From contig MU129205.1 in NCBI GenBank assembly GCA_014904985.1, positions 1 to 47,070 of the forward strand: a stretch of 47,070 nucleotides of DNA, written 5' to 3'. Origin of the DNA: Hydnum rufescens UP504. Lineage: Eukaryota > Basidiomycota > Agaricomycetes > Cantharellales > Hydnaceae. How positions within the stretch are numbered: the stretch's first letter is position 1; each line of letters begins with the position of its first letter. The position numbers were made by a program, and so were the translations under genes. This document shows, piece after piece, positions 35,484 through 46,571 of the stretch. The notes under the pieces are model-generated. The model did not search any database. It saw only the letters and a list, made by a program, of their open reading frames with translations, and was not told the origin of the DNA.

Positions 35484-36200
35484 GAGGAAGGATGGTGGGA
35501 TGTGAGGTCCCAGGTAACTAATTATACTAGATCATGATCAAGCACCCGTGACCTATCATATGGGACAGACAATCCGAGACGGTACATTGGTTACGATTGA
35601 CCAGATAAATAAAAGGTGGGCGTGGACTAAACCGAAATTGAATAGATGGCTAGAAGAATGGGCCGATAGCGCTTGAGACTGGATTCGTCTCGTCTGACAA
35701 CGAATTCCCATTCCATTCCATAGCACATGACAACGATTCTTCTCTCTCGAGGAGACACGCCTTATGATGGTCATCGAATTCGGATTCACAGTGATTGAGG
35801 ACGGTAAGGATTATTACTCTTGGAAAGACCATCGTTCACCATAGGGACTAGTTGATGGTGACCTACCCTCGTGTAGTACGAAGACCAAACTGAGACCTGA
35901 TTCAAAAGGTCCCAGTTATCATCTCGTCTCACAAATCTGATGACAGAAAAATGAGACACTTGTAGTCCCCATGTATCCCCCTTCCATAGTCTGGTCGTGT
36001 TCTTACTCAGAGTCAATCGTTTGGATCCCCAGATCCAATTACTTCGGGAACGCGAATGCGCCGGAGTTGAGGCGGAAGGTGATACTGTAGGTTTCGAATA
36101 CAATAACATGGGTCATCCCCTAGTGGTTGCATTTTTTCTATTACCGCCGTTCACACACAAAAGGGATCTCGATCTCACGAATATCCATTGTACATGTTCC
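35484..36200. other. Intergenic, no gene seen
   Basis: Upstream of the NmrA-like gene. CpG remains frequent up to about 36200, then almost vanishes, which marks the edge of the decayed element. The minus-strand frame 36109-35786 has no recognisable motif. Confidence 0.4.
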
Positions 36201-36526
36201 CACTCTCACATGAGACGGATGCCCAAATCAACATATCTGCAACAAGGGAGACACAAATACAGTATGAGCAAGGGGCCCAATACAGTATCACCTTTCCAAG
36301 GCATCCTGATGTCTTTTTCTAAGATCCATCAGGGCTATCTGGCCTAGATAATTGAGATATTTGGATGCATCCTATCTCATGTCTCAAGATACTGGCATGT
36401 GACTTGGCACTTGCCAACTGAACTTCAGCAACACTGCATGATAAATGGCATTGATATTCACTCTGAATTACAGAAGCATCACACTTGTTTGCAACTACTT
36501 TGATGACATAGGAGGTTTCACAGTAG

Positions 36527-36885
36527 CAAAACTGGAGCAAAACTAAGACAAAATGAAAAGCACCACTGTAAACAGAACTGGTGAGTTTTGGAAAAACAGG
36601 TGCAAAACTGCCAATTTTGTCTTTGGCCTCCAGAGGCTAAAAGAGAAAAATTCAAAAAACTAGGCAGGCACCATCATTTCCCCCTTCTCAAACTCTGCTC
36701 CAGTTACATATTGCATTTCAGCCAGGTTGCCATAACCCTCCTTATGATGACAAAGCATGATTCACCCTCTGCTTGGGTTACTTGTATGCCAGTTCTGGGC
36801 ACACAAAACTGAGTAGAAACCACAGATCACAACTCAAGCAAAACTGAGTCCAGTTTCACATCAGTTTTATGACAGTTTTTTTCTA
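36527..36885. repeat. Cluster of AAAACTG / CAGTTTT motifs
   Basis: AAAACTG or near variants and their complement CAGTTTT occur about eight times in ~350 bases (for example near 36527, 36602, 36805, 36840, 36862 and 36871), in both orientations. Such clusters resemble the subterminal binding-site arrays of some DNA transposons, and this one sits near the left end of the CpG-poor domain. Confidence 0.4.
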
Positions 36886-36992
36886 CTATGAAGTACACTC
36901 ATGCTAGCCATTAAATCTAAGAATTTAAGCTGGAATTTTGGATGGAAGGAGTTACAGTTCATGGCAGTCAGGACTGACTTTCTTGGCAAGCA

Positions 36993-39900
36993 TTGAGGGC
37001 AAGTAGTGGAACCTTTTGCACTTCATTTGGTGACAAGATTATGGTGATGAGTCAATCCACAGAAAATTGGTCTGATGGCCAGTCTGATGATGGGCAGTGT
37101 GATTCCTCTCAAGGATTGCATCACCATCTCACTGGAGATTGTCCTGCTGACTGTCCCAGCACCATAGTCCAAGCCATGACTTGGACTACAGATGGTGTAC
37201 TTGTACCTGCCCCACCACTGTCTGGACTGGCTGACTGGGCTACTCTTGATAGAGGAGACCTTTGTCAGCATGTTCTTTCTGCTATTCGTAAGCATTTACA
37301 GCTTAAAATGATTCAAACAAACAGTACTGACTTTAACCTCCAGGTGGGTCTCCAAGAAATCAGTGCCATTGTTATGATCAACATGAATGGTCACTAATCT
37401 TACAAACTCCCACCACCAATTCCAATTCTTTGGCCATTGGGACCATGGGAACACCACAAATGACTGCTATGTAGTTAATCAATATCCCCCACCTGTGGGT
37501 GATATTTTTCATGAACATCCACACATTTGTTTGACTGACTTCTGTCATGTTCCCATCACATACAACAAAGCAGCCCATATTGACCCTATATCCAATGACT
37601 TCCCACAGATCCCCTGCCATTCTCTTCAGAATTTTTAGTGAAATGTGGCAATGAGCTTGTCATTGAGGCATCTTATCTTTGCAATGTTGAGGAGTTCTTT
37701 GAGGCCAACAGGAAACTCTACCTGGGGTGGAGGAAGATGGTCAATTCACTTGGTATCACCATGCCATGCCCTAGTATTCATCTACCAAAGGGTGTCTCTG
37801 AAATCCTATCTGATACTTGTCTACCTACTTTGTGTCTGAAATCCCACTCTTTTCACAACCCTGTTAGCAGCATTCTACTGTGTGCATATGAATGGGGCAC
37901 ATTGGCCTGTCTATTGGCTTGTCGATGTATCTGGCACATTGCCTGCACATTTGGAGCATCTCCTCCTTGCCTGGGCATTGACAAGAGCCTCATTGGGGCA
38001 ATTTTTGCATATCCAATAACATCCCAGGAAGATGCAGAGTGGTTAGAGGAATTGTTTGGAGATGGGGTCCCTGTCTTTGGTGTAGTTGAGGGTGCATCTC
38101 AGTTACACACTTTGGAAATCCCTGAGTTGCCCATTCCCCCTATACTCAAGCCACCAGTGATAACCTTGCCAACAGTGTGGCATCTTGTGTATGTGGAATG
38201 ATGCCCAACCCATGTCAAGCATCCAGATCGCTGGTTAGTCCAACCTGAAAGAGAATCTACCAGAGTTGGAGAGTCTTTGGATGGCCAGCTGCTAAAGGCA
38301 CTCTTCCCTGACCCCACTTCAATGAACCTAGTCCCTGGGATGCTCATGAAAATCAGAAGAATCCTTGGAAGTAGGCAATCTCCCCCAAGTGCCACTGAAG
38401 TCAAAGACCTAAGCCAAGACTATGGTTCAGAATCTTTCCCTGGCATGGATGGGTTGTCTCTTCAAGATGATGTTGCTTCAGAGCCCAGGTCTTCAGTGTC
38501 AGAATCGGGTGACAAGTTTCGGGTTGAGGCTGAGGGGCCTCATGATTTTCTGGACACTGGGGACTATGAGAGTGATGGTACAGATCATGGAGGGTGGCCA
38601 GAGGTGATGGACTTGGCTCAGCATTCCAGTGAATCTGACAGTGCATTTGAGAAATGACAAGCCAAGAAGCAAAAAGAGGAGGAAGAGGCAAATAAATCCA
38701 TCCAGGAGGCAAGAGAATTACTCAATAGGGCATACAATGGCGACAAAGAAGCAGAGTGTGGGGTTGTCAAGTGTATCAAGGCTGAGGCTGGCAGGAAGCA
38801 AGGCAAGTGGTTTGGTTGGCAACAAAGCCCCCCCCCTGCAACTGCAGGCATATTATATCTTTGGGACCATTGGACAAATAAGAAGAGCATCCTCTCCAAT
38901 GAAAAGAAGTGCAATAAGAGACTTCACAGGCAATGTGAAGAGATCAAGGGAGATGATGCCCAGAAGAGAGATGTGCACAATTCTTCTCCTGGTCCCAATT
39001 CTGGGAGTCAAGTACAGCTACAGTCTGCCCTTTCTCCCAGCAGTTGTCTTCCCCACTGTCCTCATTCTCACTCTCACTCTCCCCCCTTGGTCATTTATCC
39101 TCCTTGTTGCTCTCACTCCCATTCCACCTCTCACTCTCACCCTGTGGCCATTCATCCTCCTCACCATCGCTCTCCCTCTCATTCCCCTTCTCACTCTTGC
39201 CCCAGGGCTGCTCATTCTCACTGTGGCTCTCACTCCCATTCTCCCTCTCACTCTTGCCCTGTTGCCAGTCATTCTCCTTGCTGTCACTGTCACTCCCATT
39301 CCCCTTCCCACTCTCATCCTTTGGCTATTTGTTCTCACTATCAATCTGACTCCCAGGCCTCCAATTCCCATGTTTCACCTGCTCCTCCCTGCTGTTGCTC
39401 TCATTCCCACTCTCCCACTCATTCTCATCCTTCATCTGCTTGTGATGTTCATCATCACCCTCCCTTATCTTCCAGAAATCAATCTACAAGCCCCCCTCCC
39501 CATTGTCGATCTCCTCTGGTTGCACAAGAAGTTATTGCCCAAAGAGGAGCCATTGGACAGAAAGAGACTCCCCCAGGAGTCCCTCTGGATTGATTTTCCT
39601 GCCATCTGTCTCCTCCTCCATCTCTCAATTCTCATTCTTTCACTGCCACAACATCCTCAGCTGCCATCTTGAGAGTCAGTGGGCCAATACCAACAGGCCC
39701 ACAAGCATTTCTGCCCCCAAATCCCAGACTGATACTGATGGGCCCACAAACTGATCAACATGTACCAGTTGCAGTGGGTGTATGGTATGTGGTGGAGTGC
39801 AAGCTGGTATCGAAAGACAGTGCATTGATTTGGCTGAATGAGTTTGAGGGTCAAGGACTGTTGGGGGTTCAGTGCATGAGGTGTAAACAGGCAGCCAATT

Positions 39901-40418
39901 CTCCATTCCAAGCATTTCTCTACTTCAAAAACTTGTCTCTGTGAGATGATGTCCTTTGCCATGTGACAAAGGAGATGAATGCTCGAAACCTTCAGTTCAT
40001 GAATGCAGCAACATCGGATACAGTTCCCATCCCCTACACTGCCAAGGTGGATTTGTTGTACATTGAGGAGGCATATGCACATGCCTGTAATGAGCAAGAG
40101 CTTGCATCCTTACTCTCTTGTGCCCCACCACCTATCCTCACACAAGAGGACTTCAAGGCCAAGATTCTTGATTACATATTGCACCCTCTACAGCTTCTGA
40201 TGAATCATGCTCAATTTCCTCTGGCAGACCTTGAGAGCTGGAGGAGAAAGATGCATGTCTTCAACTTCACCACACCATGGCTGACAGAGAAGATCAGTGT
40301 CAGCACTCTACCACTTGGGCTGATTCACTTTGCATTACTGATTTGCAGCAATATTTGGCATGGCTTCAAAAAAAGCATTTATTGTATCAGTTTGGCCCTC
40401 CAACAGTCCAATGAATGA
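36993..40418 (+). pseudogene. Decayed long ORF 1 of the CpG-poor element
   Basis: From about 37600 to TGA 40416-40418 one plus-strand frame is open for roughly 940 codons except for four TGA codons, at 38199, 38655, 39591 and 39942; no TAA or TAG interrupts it. Upstream exons lie at 36993-37397 (same frame, with WTTDGVLVPAPP) and 37387-37636 (another frame); a CCCACAG acceptor near 37609 could join them. Content in order: a globular-looking region with EEFFEANRKLYLGWRKM and HIACTFGASPPCLGID, an acidic Ser/Asp region, a KKQKEEEEANKSIQEARELL coiled coil (about 38660-38720), an HSHSPSHS-type repeat (39040-39470) and a C-terminal region with CMRCKQ. The family is not recognised. CGA to TGA change would explain every break. 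Confidence 0.6.
39040..39470 (+). repeat. Degenerate ~60-bp minisatellite coding His/Ser repeats
   Basis: About seven imperfect units of 57-63 bp, built around CTCTCACTC/CATTC and CCT-rich blocks, run through ORF 1. In the ORF 1 frame they encode HSHSHSPSHSHP-like repeats. The +1 frame is also open and gives Leu/Pro repeats (38629-39672), but that frame does not connect to the rest of ORF 1. Confidence 0.7.
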
Positions 40419-41307
40419 TTGGATATGGCAGATTTCTAGGTGGGCAGAAGCAGATGGACACAATTTCCAGGAGCATCTGGAGATTCACAAGTGTTTTGGT
40501 TTCACCCTCCATGGATCTTAGAGAGTGGTGTTGGAGAAAGGTCTTAAAGAACCTCATTTCTTGAAGGACCCTTGTGAAGATGAGTCTGGAATGAATAATA
40601 CATGTATCCCACTGTCATTGTTCAACATTCCATCTTAGATCCATCATTCTTATGTTGATTTGTTTGATTCATTCCTTTATCTTCACAAGTGTATTTCCCT
40701 TCATAGTGTATGAAATGACACTGACTCTGGCATTTGCCATTCCTTCTTGTGGTGGCATTGAACTTGGTGGTATTGGAGAACCTGCTCTTGGTAGTGTTTG
40801 CCTGGCAGCACATGGTAACTTGAAGAGTCTCTGATATACCCGGTATATGCAAGGCATATTTGTCTTTCCCCACCTCTGTATGTGTTTTGTGTGTCTTCAT
40901 TGTTCATATGCCTCTTGTGTGGAGGCTTGTGCACCCTCCACGTGTGTTAGCAATTCTAATGATCTTTCTATTTCCTTCCTCATTTTTTGTTAGATGTATG
41001 TTTTTTTCTCTTGTGCAGGAGGACTTGTGCCAGTCTCTGCCTATCATAGGTAGAGGCTGTGCACCCTTCCTGCACTCCCTTGGCAGTTATGACCAACTTT
41101 AACTTTTTTTGGAATACACAGTGCCTTGTTGCTGGGAACTATCGAGGTTTTGATATCTCACTTGTCTGAGCATTTGATATCTCTGGCCACTTGCCCTGTG
41201 ACATGACCTGACTTATTCCAACTCATTGCATAAGAAGGGAAGGCTACAGGGGATCCAAAGAGCACTCCTGATAGTTCTTTTCTCATTCTCTAGCCAGATC
41301 CCTTATT
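40419..41307. other. Spacer between ORF 1 and ORF 2
   Basis: No long frame. Short open stretches at 40652-40834 and 40860-41102 are hydrophobic and unsupported. This stretch should contain the ORF 1 terminator and the ORF 2 promoter; no TATA box is obvious. CpG is nearly absent here too. Confidence 0.4.
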
Positions 41308-43646
41308 ATGCCCACAACTCATTCCAATAAGGCTGAAGCACCCTCAGCACTCTCAGCAAAGACCCATTTTTCTAAGGCTAAGTCAACAAGTGCCTCTTTG
41401 GGGCCCAAATCATGAAATGCTTCATCATCCAAGTCCAAGGTATCAAACATGATGTCATCCAAGTCTAAGGCAGCAAGCACCTGATCATCCCAGTCCAAAT
41501 CAGTAACCACCCCTTTGTCTAAATCTCCTCAAGTCCTGCAGGGAGCTTCGGCTTCAACTTCTACAGCATCCACTCCCAATAGAGGTCACATCTTGTCAGT
41601 TGAGCTACCTCCTCGAGTCCTTCATACTCAGTTGCTGAGTAGGCCACTACCTTTGCTCGCTCCCCCTCCTATGTCTGGAGTCCAACCTGCTCAGAACATC
41701 CCCTTGCTCCCTGCCATCCATTCACCCATCACATCTGCCAGGGCAGATTGCGCCCTTACTTCACATGATGTATTAGCATTGCTTGATTGTGCCTGTACCC
41801 TCATCAAACAGCTCCCTTCCAGTGTGCCTGAACAGGATGCTAATGAATGTGGTGTGACCTGTCTGTGGGATGCCAATCACCCAGAGAATATCCTGGCTGC
41901 ATTTTGGGGCAGTGGGGCAGATTGCAATGAGGACTGGGAAGAACTAGATCCAGTACTGAATTGTGTTCTCCATGTGGACATACCAATGAATGCAGTAGTC
42001 AATGAAATCAGACATGGCTCCAGTGGTACACTAGGGATTGTAGAAGGACTTGCATTCTTCATCAAGAAACACAGTCTGAATCTTGTCTATTTTGGGACAA
42101 AAATGGAATGTCTTGTAGAAGCTTTGGAACTATGAATAAAGTGAGAGATGATCCTAAACCCACACATACATCTAACTTGGTATCTGATGCCCTTATCACC
42201 TTTTGCACCAGGTCAGAGACTTGCATGAATCCCACTCAAGACCTACATTCCCCACTGCCTCTAAACTCTCATATGGACTCACTTCTGGATTGGCAGCATG
42301 AGCCTGCTGTCAATGACAGGCAGCAGACATCATTATCACCAAAATCCTCCACTGAGGAATATAACCAGCATCCACTGGATCCTTGTGAAGGATCAGATAG
42401 CAATACTCAACCTTCACTGGGGCATTTTTCTCAATGGGTTCTTCATTTGTGTGCATCAGATGAAGAAGATGAAGATGAAGAAGATATTGTGAGGCATTCT
42501 TGGTGGGGAAAGCAAGTTTCTTTTGCCTGTGATGATGATGAGGATGACAAGGATGACATATCCAAAGTGGATGAGAGAGCCTTTTAGTGGATGGAAATGT
42601 TGCAAACATGCAGTTTACCAAATGCAAACTCTGCAATGAGGAAATCAAGGAGGTGACAGACATGTTTCACAACTTCATGAAGGACAAGCTCAAACCATGT
42701 GCAACTCACCTCAGTTGATCTGTCTTGCAATTGATGAAAATTGGTAACTGGGAAATGTCAACACCAGAGCACCGATGTGGGGGTAATGCATGGAATGCAT
42801 TTCTAAAAAATCTCAAAGGTTCATATTGTTTATCCTTCTATGTATAATTATATCCTTACACAGTAGTATGTTGTAGACAAAAATGAGTATGTTTCACATG
42901 ATCATGCAAGGAAGGAGTATGAACTCCTAAAATCTGACATGGGTGGGTCTGACTCCAAAATGTGGACAGCAGAGGTGGAGCAGCTCAGGTCAGAGCACAG
43001 TGGGAAGAAAGCTGAGGCAGGAAAGAAGCTAGGGCAGTCAGGAGGGGATGTTGCGAAGTTGATGGAATTGGCACAACAATGATGGAATGCAGATGGAAAG
43101 GCACTTTTGAACTCCAGTATCCACACATTCTACATCATGATATCTGACTGTGCAGCATCTGCAGCTGCCCATGGTCGAAATACTACTGCCATGAACTTGC
43201 CTCAAATGGAGTCGTGGTACAAATCTAACTTCAACCCAACTGAACACCTTGTGAATGTGTATAAATACATTCTCACTGAGCAGATGTGCCAAAACGAGGT
43301 TGATGCTTTTGAAGAAAGGTGTTCCCGAAACTGATGATTGGCAGAGACCCATGACATACATAAGACTAAGGTGGCCTGTGTGCAAAGGATGCGGAAGCTC
43401 TTGGATCATTACATGCTGCTGAAGGTGAAGACAATGAAGTGGATGGAGATCCCAAGGCTGTTGCGGATTAACAGAGTCCGGTATAGAAGAAGGGTTGGGA
43501 GCTCCGATGACTGTCAAATCAAAATCTGGTTCAGCCAGTGTGTAGATGGGAGACTGTGTTTCTGTTTATTCAAATGGGTTGGTTCGCTTCAATGGTTGAT
43601 CACTCTCTGCAAGATATGTATATGTTTATTGGGGAATGGAATGTGA
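41308..43646 (+). pseudogene. Decayed long ORF 2 of the CpG-poor element
   Basis: ATG 41308 opens a frame broken by TGA at 41413 and 41482, then open to 42135 (207 codons; Ser/Pro-rich, then CALTSHDVLALLDCACTLIKQL and CGVTCLWDANHPENILAAFWGSG). The reading then changes frame to 42108-42587, which has an acidic tract (DEEDEDEEDIV, DDDEDDKDD). A Cys-containing segment (KCKLCNEEI, about 42620) leads to TGA 42716, and a later exon in frame with 43107-43334 and 43338-43646 has TGA at 43080, 43332 and 43335. All six in-frame stops are TGA. The N-terminus repeats SSKSK about every 11 codons. Intron joins near 42120, 42590 and 42850 are not settled. Family and function unknown; a DNA-binding role is possible from the Cys pair and acidic tracts but unproven. 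Confidence 0.55.
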
Positions 43647-43678
43647 TATGGACTAGCAATAGTCAATGATATATTGTA

Positions 43679-43762
43679 GATGCTTATAGAAAGGCTTATA
43701 TGTGAGGGATGCTTATGGAAAAGCTTATATGTCTGGGATGCTTATAGAAAGGCTTATACGTG
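43679..43762. repeat. Three tandem ~29-bp units
   Basis: Three consecutive copies of GATGCTTATAGAAAGGCTTATATGTG-type sequence, each 27-29 bp, differing at a few positions. They lie just downstream of ORF 2. Confidence 0.8.
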
Positions 43763-45081
43763 TTCATGTTGTGATTGTTCATTTACTGATATTTGTGTGT
43801 CCTTGTTTACATCCTCCTAGTCAAAATGTGGATATCTGTGGGCTATAGAATGGTCAGTGCTTGGTTAGTTTTGTTAGTATGCTTTAATCTTCTTTACTGA
43901 TTCGTATTTCATTATGCTTACTTTTACCTTGGATGTCCAGCAACTCTAACCTTAGGTTCTGCAACTATCCTCGGCTTCAGTATTTCACATAGATGGCTTC
44001 CAGTAGCTTGGTCTCAACAACCTTGAAGATGACTTAGCTCCAGATGGCTTTAGTAGATAGACTTTTCTTTAGATTATAAGCAGAATGGTTGACAGTAGTA
44101 GACAGTGGTTGATTTCCAGAGTGAGGAGATGGGGGGGAACAAGAAAATCTGCTAGCTTATATACCTATCTGAAGGTGGCTGTGCATGGAGCAAGAACAAA
44201 GGAGTAATAAAGCTATGAGATCATAGTGATGTCATGGGGGAGTCATAGTGGAGTAGAACAAAAGAGAAATAAAGAAATGATGTCATAATGCAGTCATAGC
44301 TGAGTCATCCATAGAGTGTGATGTCATTCATAAGGAGAACAAAAGGATTCATAAAGGGAATGATGTCACTAGTTTGCTGAGCTTGTGGAGTAGTTGGAGC
44401 ATGATGTCACTGATCTTGTGATGTGTTTTGGAGCTCATGGGAAGTGAAATTAAGGGACATCTCCGGGTTCTGGAGATTAATCTGAGCATAGTCCAGTGGT
44501 TAAGGTGTTTTTGTTACTGGTTAATAAAAGGAACAAGTGCATGGTGTGGGATTTGATGCAGAGACAGCAGTTTGCATCTGTAATAAGCGTGCTTGGTATC
44601 ATTTGATGCTTATTTTTAACAGCTTTCTGGGTGCGGTGATTCCGAGCAGATATGGTGTAAACTGACAGAGAAATTTGTTTTTTACTGATGGGTGTTGATT
44701 CTGATAGTAATATCATTCTGTAGAGTTCAATTTTGATCTGTTCTTCACGTGCTCAGTACCGTTGGATGCGGATTTTTTATATCTTTCTAGGCATGGTTGT
44801 TCTGAGAGGTTTGAATGCGAACTGATGGAGGTATTTGTTTTTTACTGGAAATTCTGGATTTTAATAGTAAAATTGGCCTGGAGAGTGCAGTTTTGGTCCG
44901 TTTGACTTGTGTTTGGTACCGTTTGAAAGGTGTGAATTGTAGCTTTCTAAGTGTTATATGGGCGTACCTCTCTGATCAAAACTGACAGAGTTATAAAATG
45001 AATTCAGTTTCTGCATGTAGCCGTAATTAATTTCATAATCAGTCATGTGATTGTCCAATGGCTGGAAGTAGTGTAATTTTG

Positions 45082-45153
45082 CATTTTCTGATACTGGATG
45101 TTTTTATCTTCCACACCAGCATGGAAGATAACAACATCCAGTATCAGAAAATG
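45082..45153. repeat. Central hairpin of the inverted repeat
   Basis: Stem 45082-45113 pairs with 45122-45153 (CATTTTCTGATACTGGATG against CATCCAGTATCAGAAAATG, then TATCTTCCA against TGGAAGATA) with two or three mismatches. The loop is eight bases. This is the turning point of the large palindrome. Confidence 0.9.
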
Positions 45154-45879
45154 TGAATATCCATTGATCCCAGCCTAAGGAATGATCATGTGACCTATTA
45201 CAAAATTAATTACAGCTATGCATGAAAACAGAATTTGTTTGATTACTCTGTCAGTTTTGATCAGAAAGGTATGCCCATATAACACTTGGAAAGCCATGAT
45301 TCACACCTTTCGAATGGTACCAAACACAAGTTGAATGGACCAGAACTGCACTCTCCAGACCAATATCACTATCAAAATCTGGAATTTCCAGTAAAAAAAT
45401 GAATTTCTCTGTCAGTTCAGATCCAATCCTCTCAGAACAACCACACCTAGAAAGATATAAGAAATCCACATTTAACAGTACTGAGCATGCGAAGAACAGA
45501 TTGAAATTGAGCTTTACAGAACAATATTACTATCAGAATCAACATCCATTAGTATTTTACAAATTTCTCTGTCAGTTCGCATCCAATCCTCTCAGAACCA
45601 CTGTGCCCAGAAAGCTGTTGAAAATACACATCAAATGATACCAAGAACATCTATTATGGATGCAAACTGTTGTTTCTGCATCAAATCCCATCCCATCCAC
45701 TTGTCCCCATTATCAACCAGCAACAAAAGCACCTTAACCACTGGACTACAAACAAATTAATCTCCAAGAACTCAGAAATATCCTTTGATTTCATCTCCCA
45801 TTTTCCACAAATAACTTCTAGAACTTCACAAATAAGAAAGATAATGCCTCCTTGACAACCCTTTTGTTCTATTTATGAA

Positions 45880-46090
45880 TGACTCACTTCCCTTGCAACC
45901 ACTTTATGAAAGATACCACCTACTTAGCAACCCTTTTGTTCTGATTATGAATGACTCACCTATCATGCAACCACCTTATGAATGACTCACCCTCCTTGAC
46001 AACCTATTGTTCTCACCTATGACTCACATATGACTCACCTAGGAGTGAGTCATATTCTTTAAACACAGCCACCTTCAAAAGGTATAAAAG
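45880..46090 (+). promoter_or_regulatory. bZIP-type enhancer cluster plus TATA box
   Basis: Six TGACTCA sites (Gcn4/AP-1 consensus, one in reverse orientation as TGAGTCA) lie at 45880, 45952, 45983, 46020, 46031 and 46046. A TATAAAAG box follows at 46083-46090. The first sites ride on a ~72-bp tandem repeat (AACCCTTTTGTTCT to TATGAATGACTCAC). The mirror-image left arm has a TATATAA box facing left (about 44155-44166), but most of its matching motifs are changed, leaving one TGAGTCA. Consensus is established for yeast Gcn4 and AP-1; activity here is inferred. Confidence 0.6.
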
Positions 46091-46231
46091 CTGGTAGATT
46101 TTCCTGTATCCCCCCATCTCCTCACTACTGAGAATATACTACTGTCTACAAATCTGCTTACATCTGAAGAAAGTACTAATCTAAAGTCATCTGGAATTTT
46201 TGGGGAATTTTTTTCTAAGTCACATAATAGC

Positions 46232-46303
46232 ATGTCTAAAATAGCTGCCGCAGGCACTGCCCAGGAGGGTTTGTTCACTGGCTGGAGAGTGTTACAGGTC
46301 TAA
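46232..46303 (+). CDS. Possible first exon or short ORF downstream of the TATA box
   Basis: ATG 46232 lies about 145 bases after the TATAAAAG box and opens 23 codons (MSKIAAAGTAQEGLFTG and six more) before TAA. CAG/GTCTAA at its end could be a splice donor, but the downstream satellite hides any continuation. It could be the start of a gene lying to the right of the window, or chance. Confidence 0.2.
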   Translation: MSKIAAAGTAQEGLFTGWRVLQV

Positions 46304-46309
46304 TTTAGG

Positions 46310-46571
46310 CATGTCTAATAAGATATTTTCTGGAGCCTTAGAGGTGTCTATCATCCTTACTGTGTGTCTACTGGTGTCTAAATCAACATTTTTGAGCCCA
46401 AGACTCTGGTGGCAGTACTAATAGGTGTCTAATGTTGTCTAGATCAATAATAATCCAAATAATAATGGTGCTATTGTGGATGCATGTCTACTATGTTCAA
46501 ATTAGAACAAAGGCATCTGCTCAGGGGGAGATCATTAGACATGTCTAGAGATGTCTAGGAGATTGCTATAG
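46310..46571. repeat. Dispersed TGTCTA-rich stretch
   Basis: TGTCTA or GTGTCTA occurs about every 20-40 bases in otherwise unique sequence leading into the satellite, as if the satellite unit grew from this motif. Confidence 0.6.

Larger units (their letters stand above)
44040..46192. repeat. Imperfect 2.15-kb inverted repeat (palindrome)
   Basis: The left arm (about 44040-45113) and right arm (about 45122-46192) are reverse complements along their length. Matching landmarks are GAGGAGATGGGGGGG (44131) with CCCCCCATCTCCTC (46112), GACAGTAGTAGAC (44092) with CTACTGTCTAC (46139), AATTAATCTC blocks (about 44475 and 45758), GGTACC-centred blocks (about 44920 and 45317), and the central hairpin. 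Arms contain small indels. No long open frame lies inside. Confidence 0.85.

Noticed and set aside
38629..39672. 347-codon hydrophobic Leu/Pro protein as a membrane protein
   Set aside because: It is the +1 shadow of the His/Ser repeat frame, which links in phase to the flanking ORF 1 pieces over more than 2 kb.
41319..41510. Minus-strand acidic DLDxDD repeat protein
   Set aside because: It is the antisense of the SSKSK repeat in ORF 2, whose plus-strand frame extends on both sides once TGA codons are discounted.
36993..43646. TGA read as Trp (mitochondrial code or an endogenised mitovirus)
   Set aside because: Only a nuclear CpG-decay model also explains the CpG loss in non-coding parts. 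No RdRp GDD-type motif is visible, base composition is not mitochondrial, and a nuclear-type TATA promoter lies nearby.
36993..43646. Neurospora-style RIP
   Set aside because: RIP favours CpA and would create TAA and TAG stops from CAA and CAG; none occur in the long frames.
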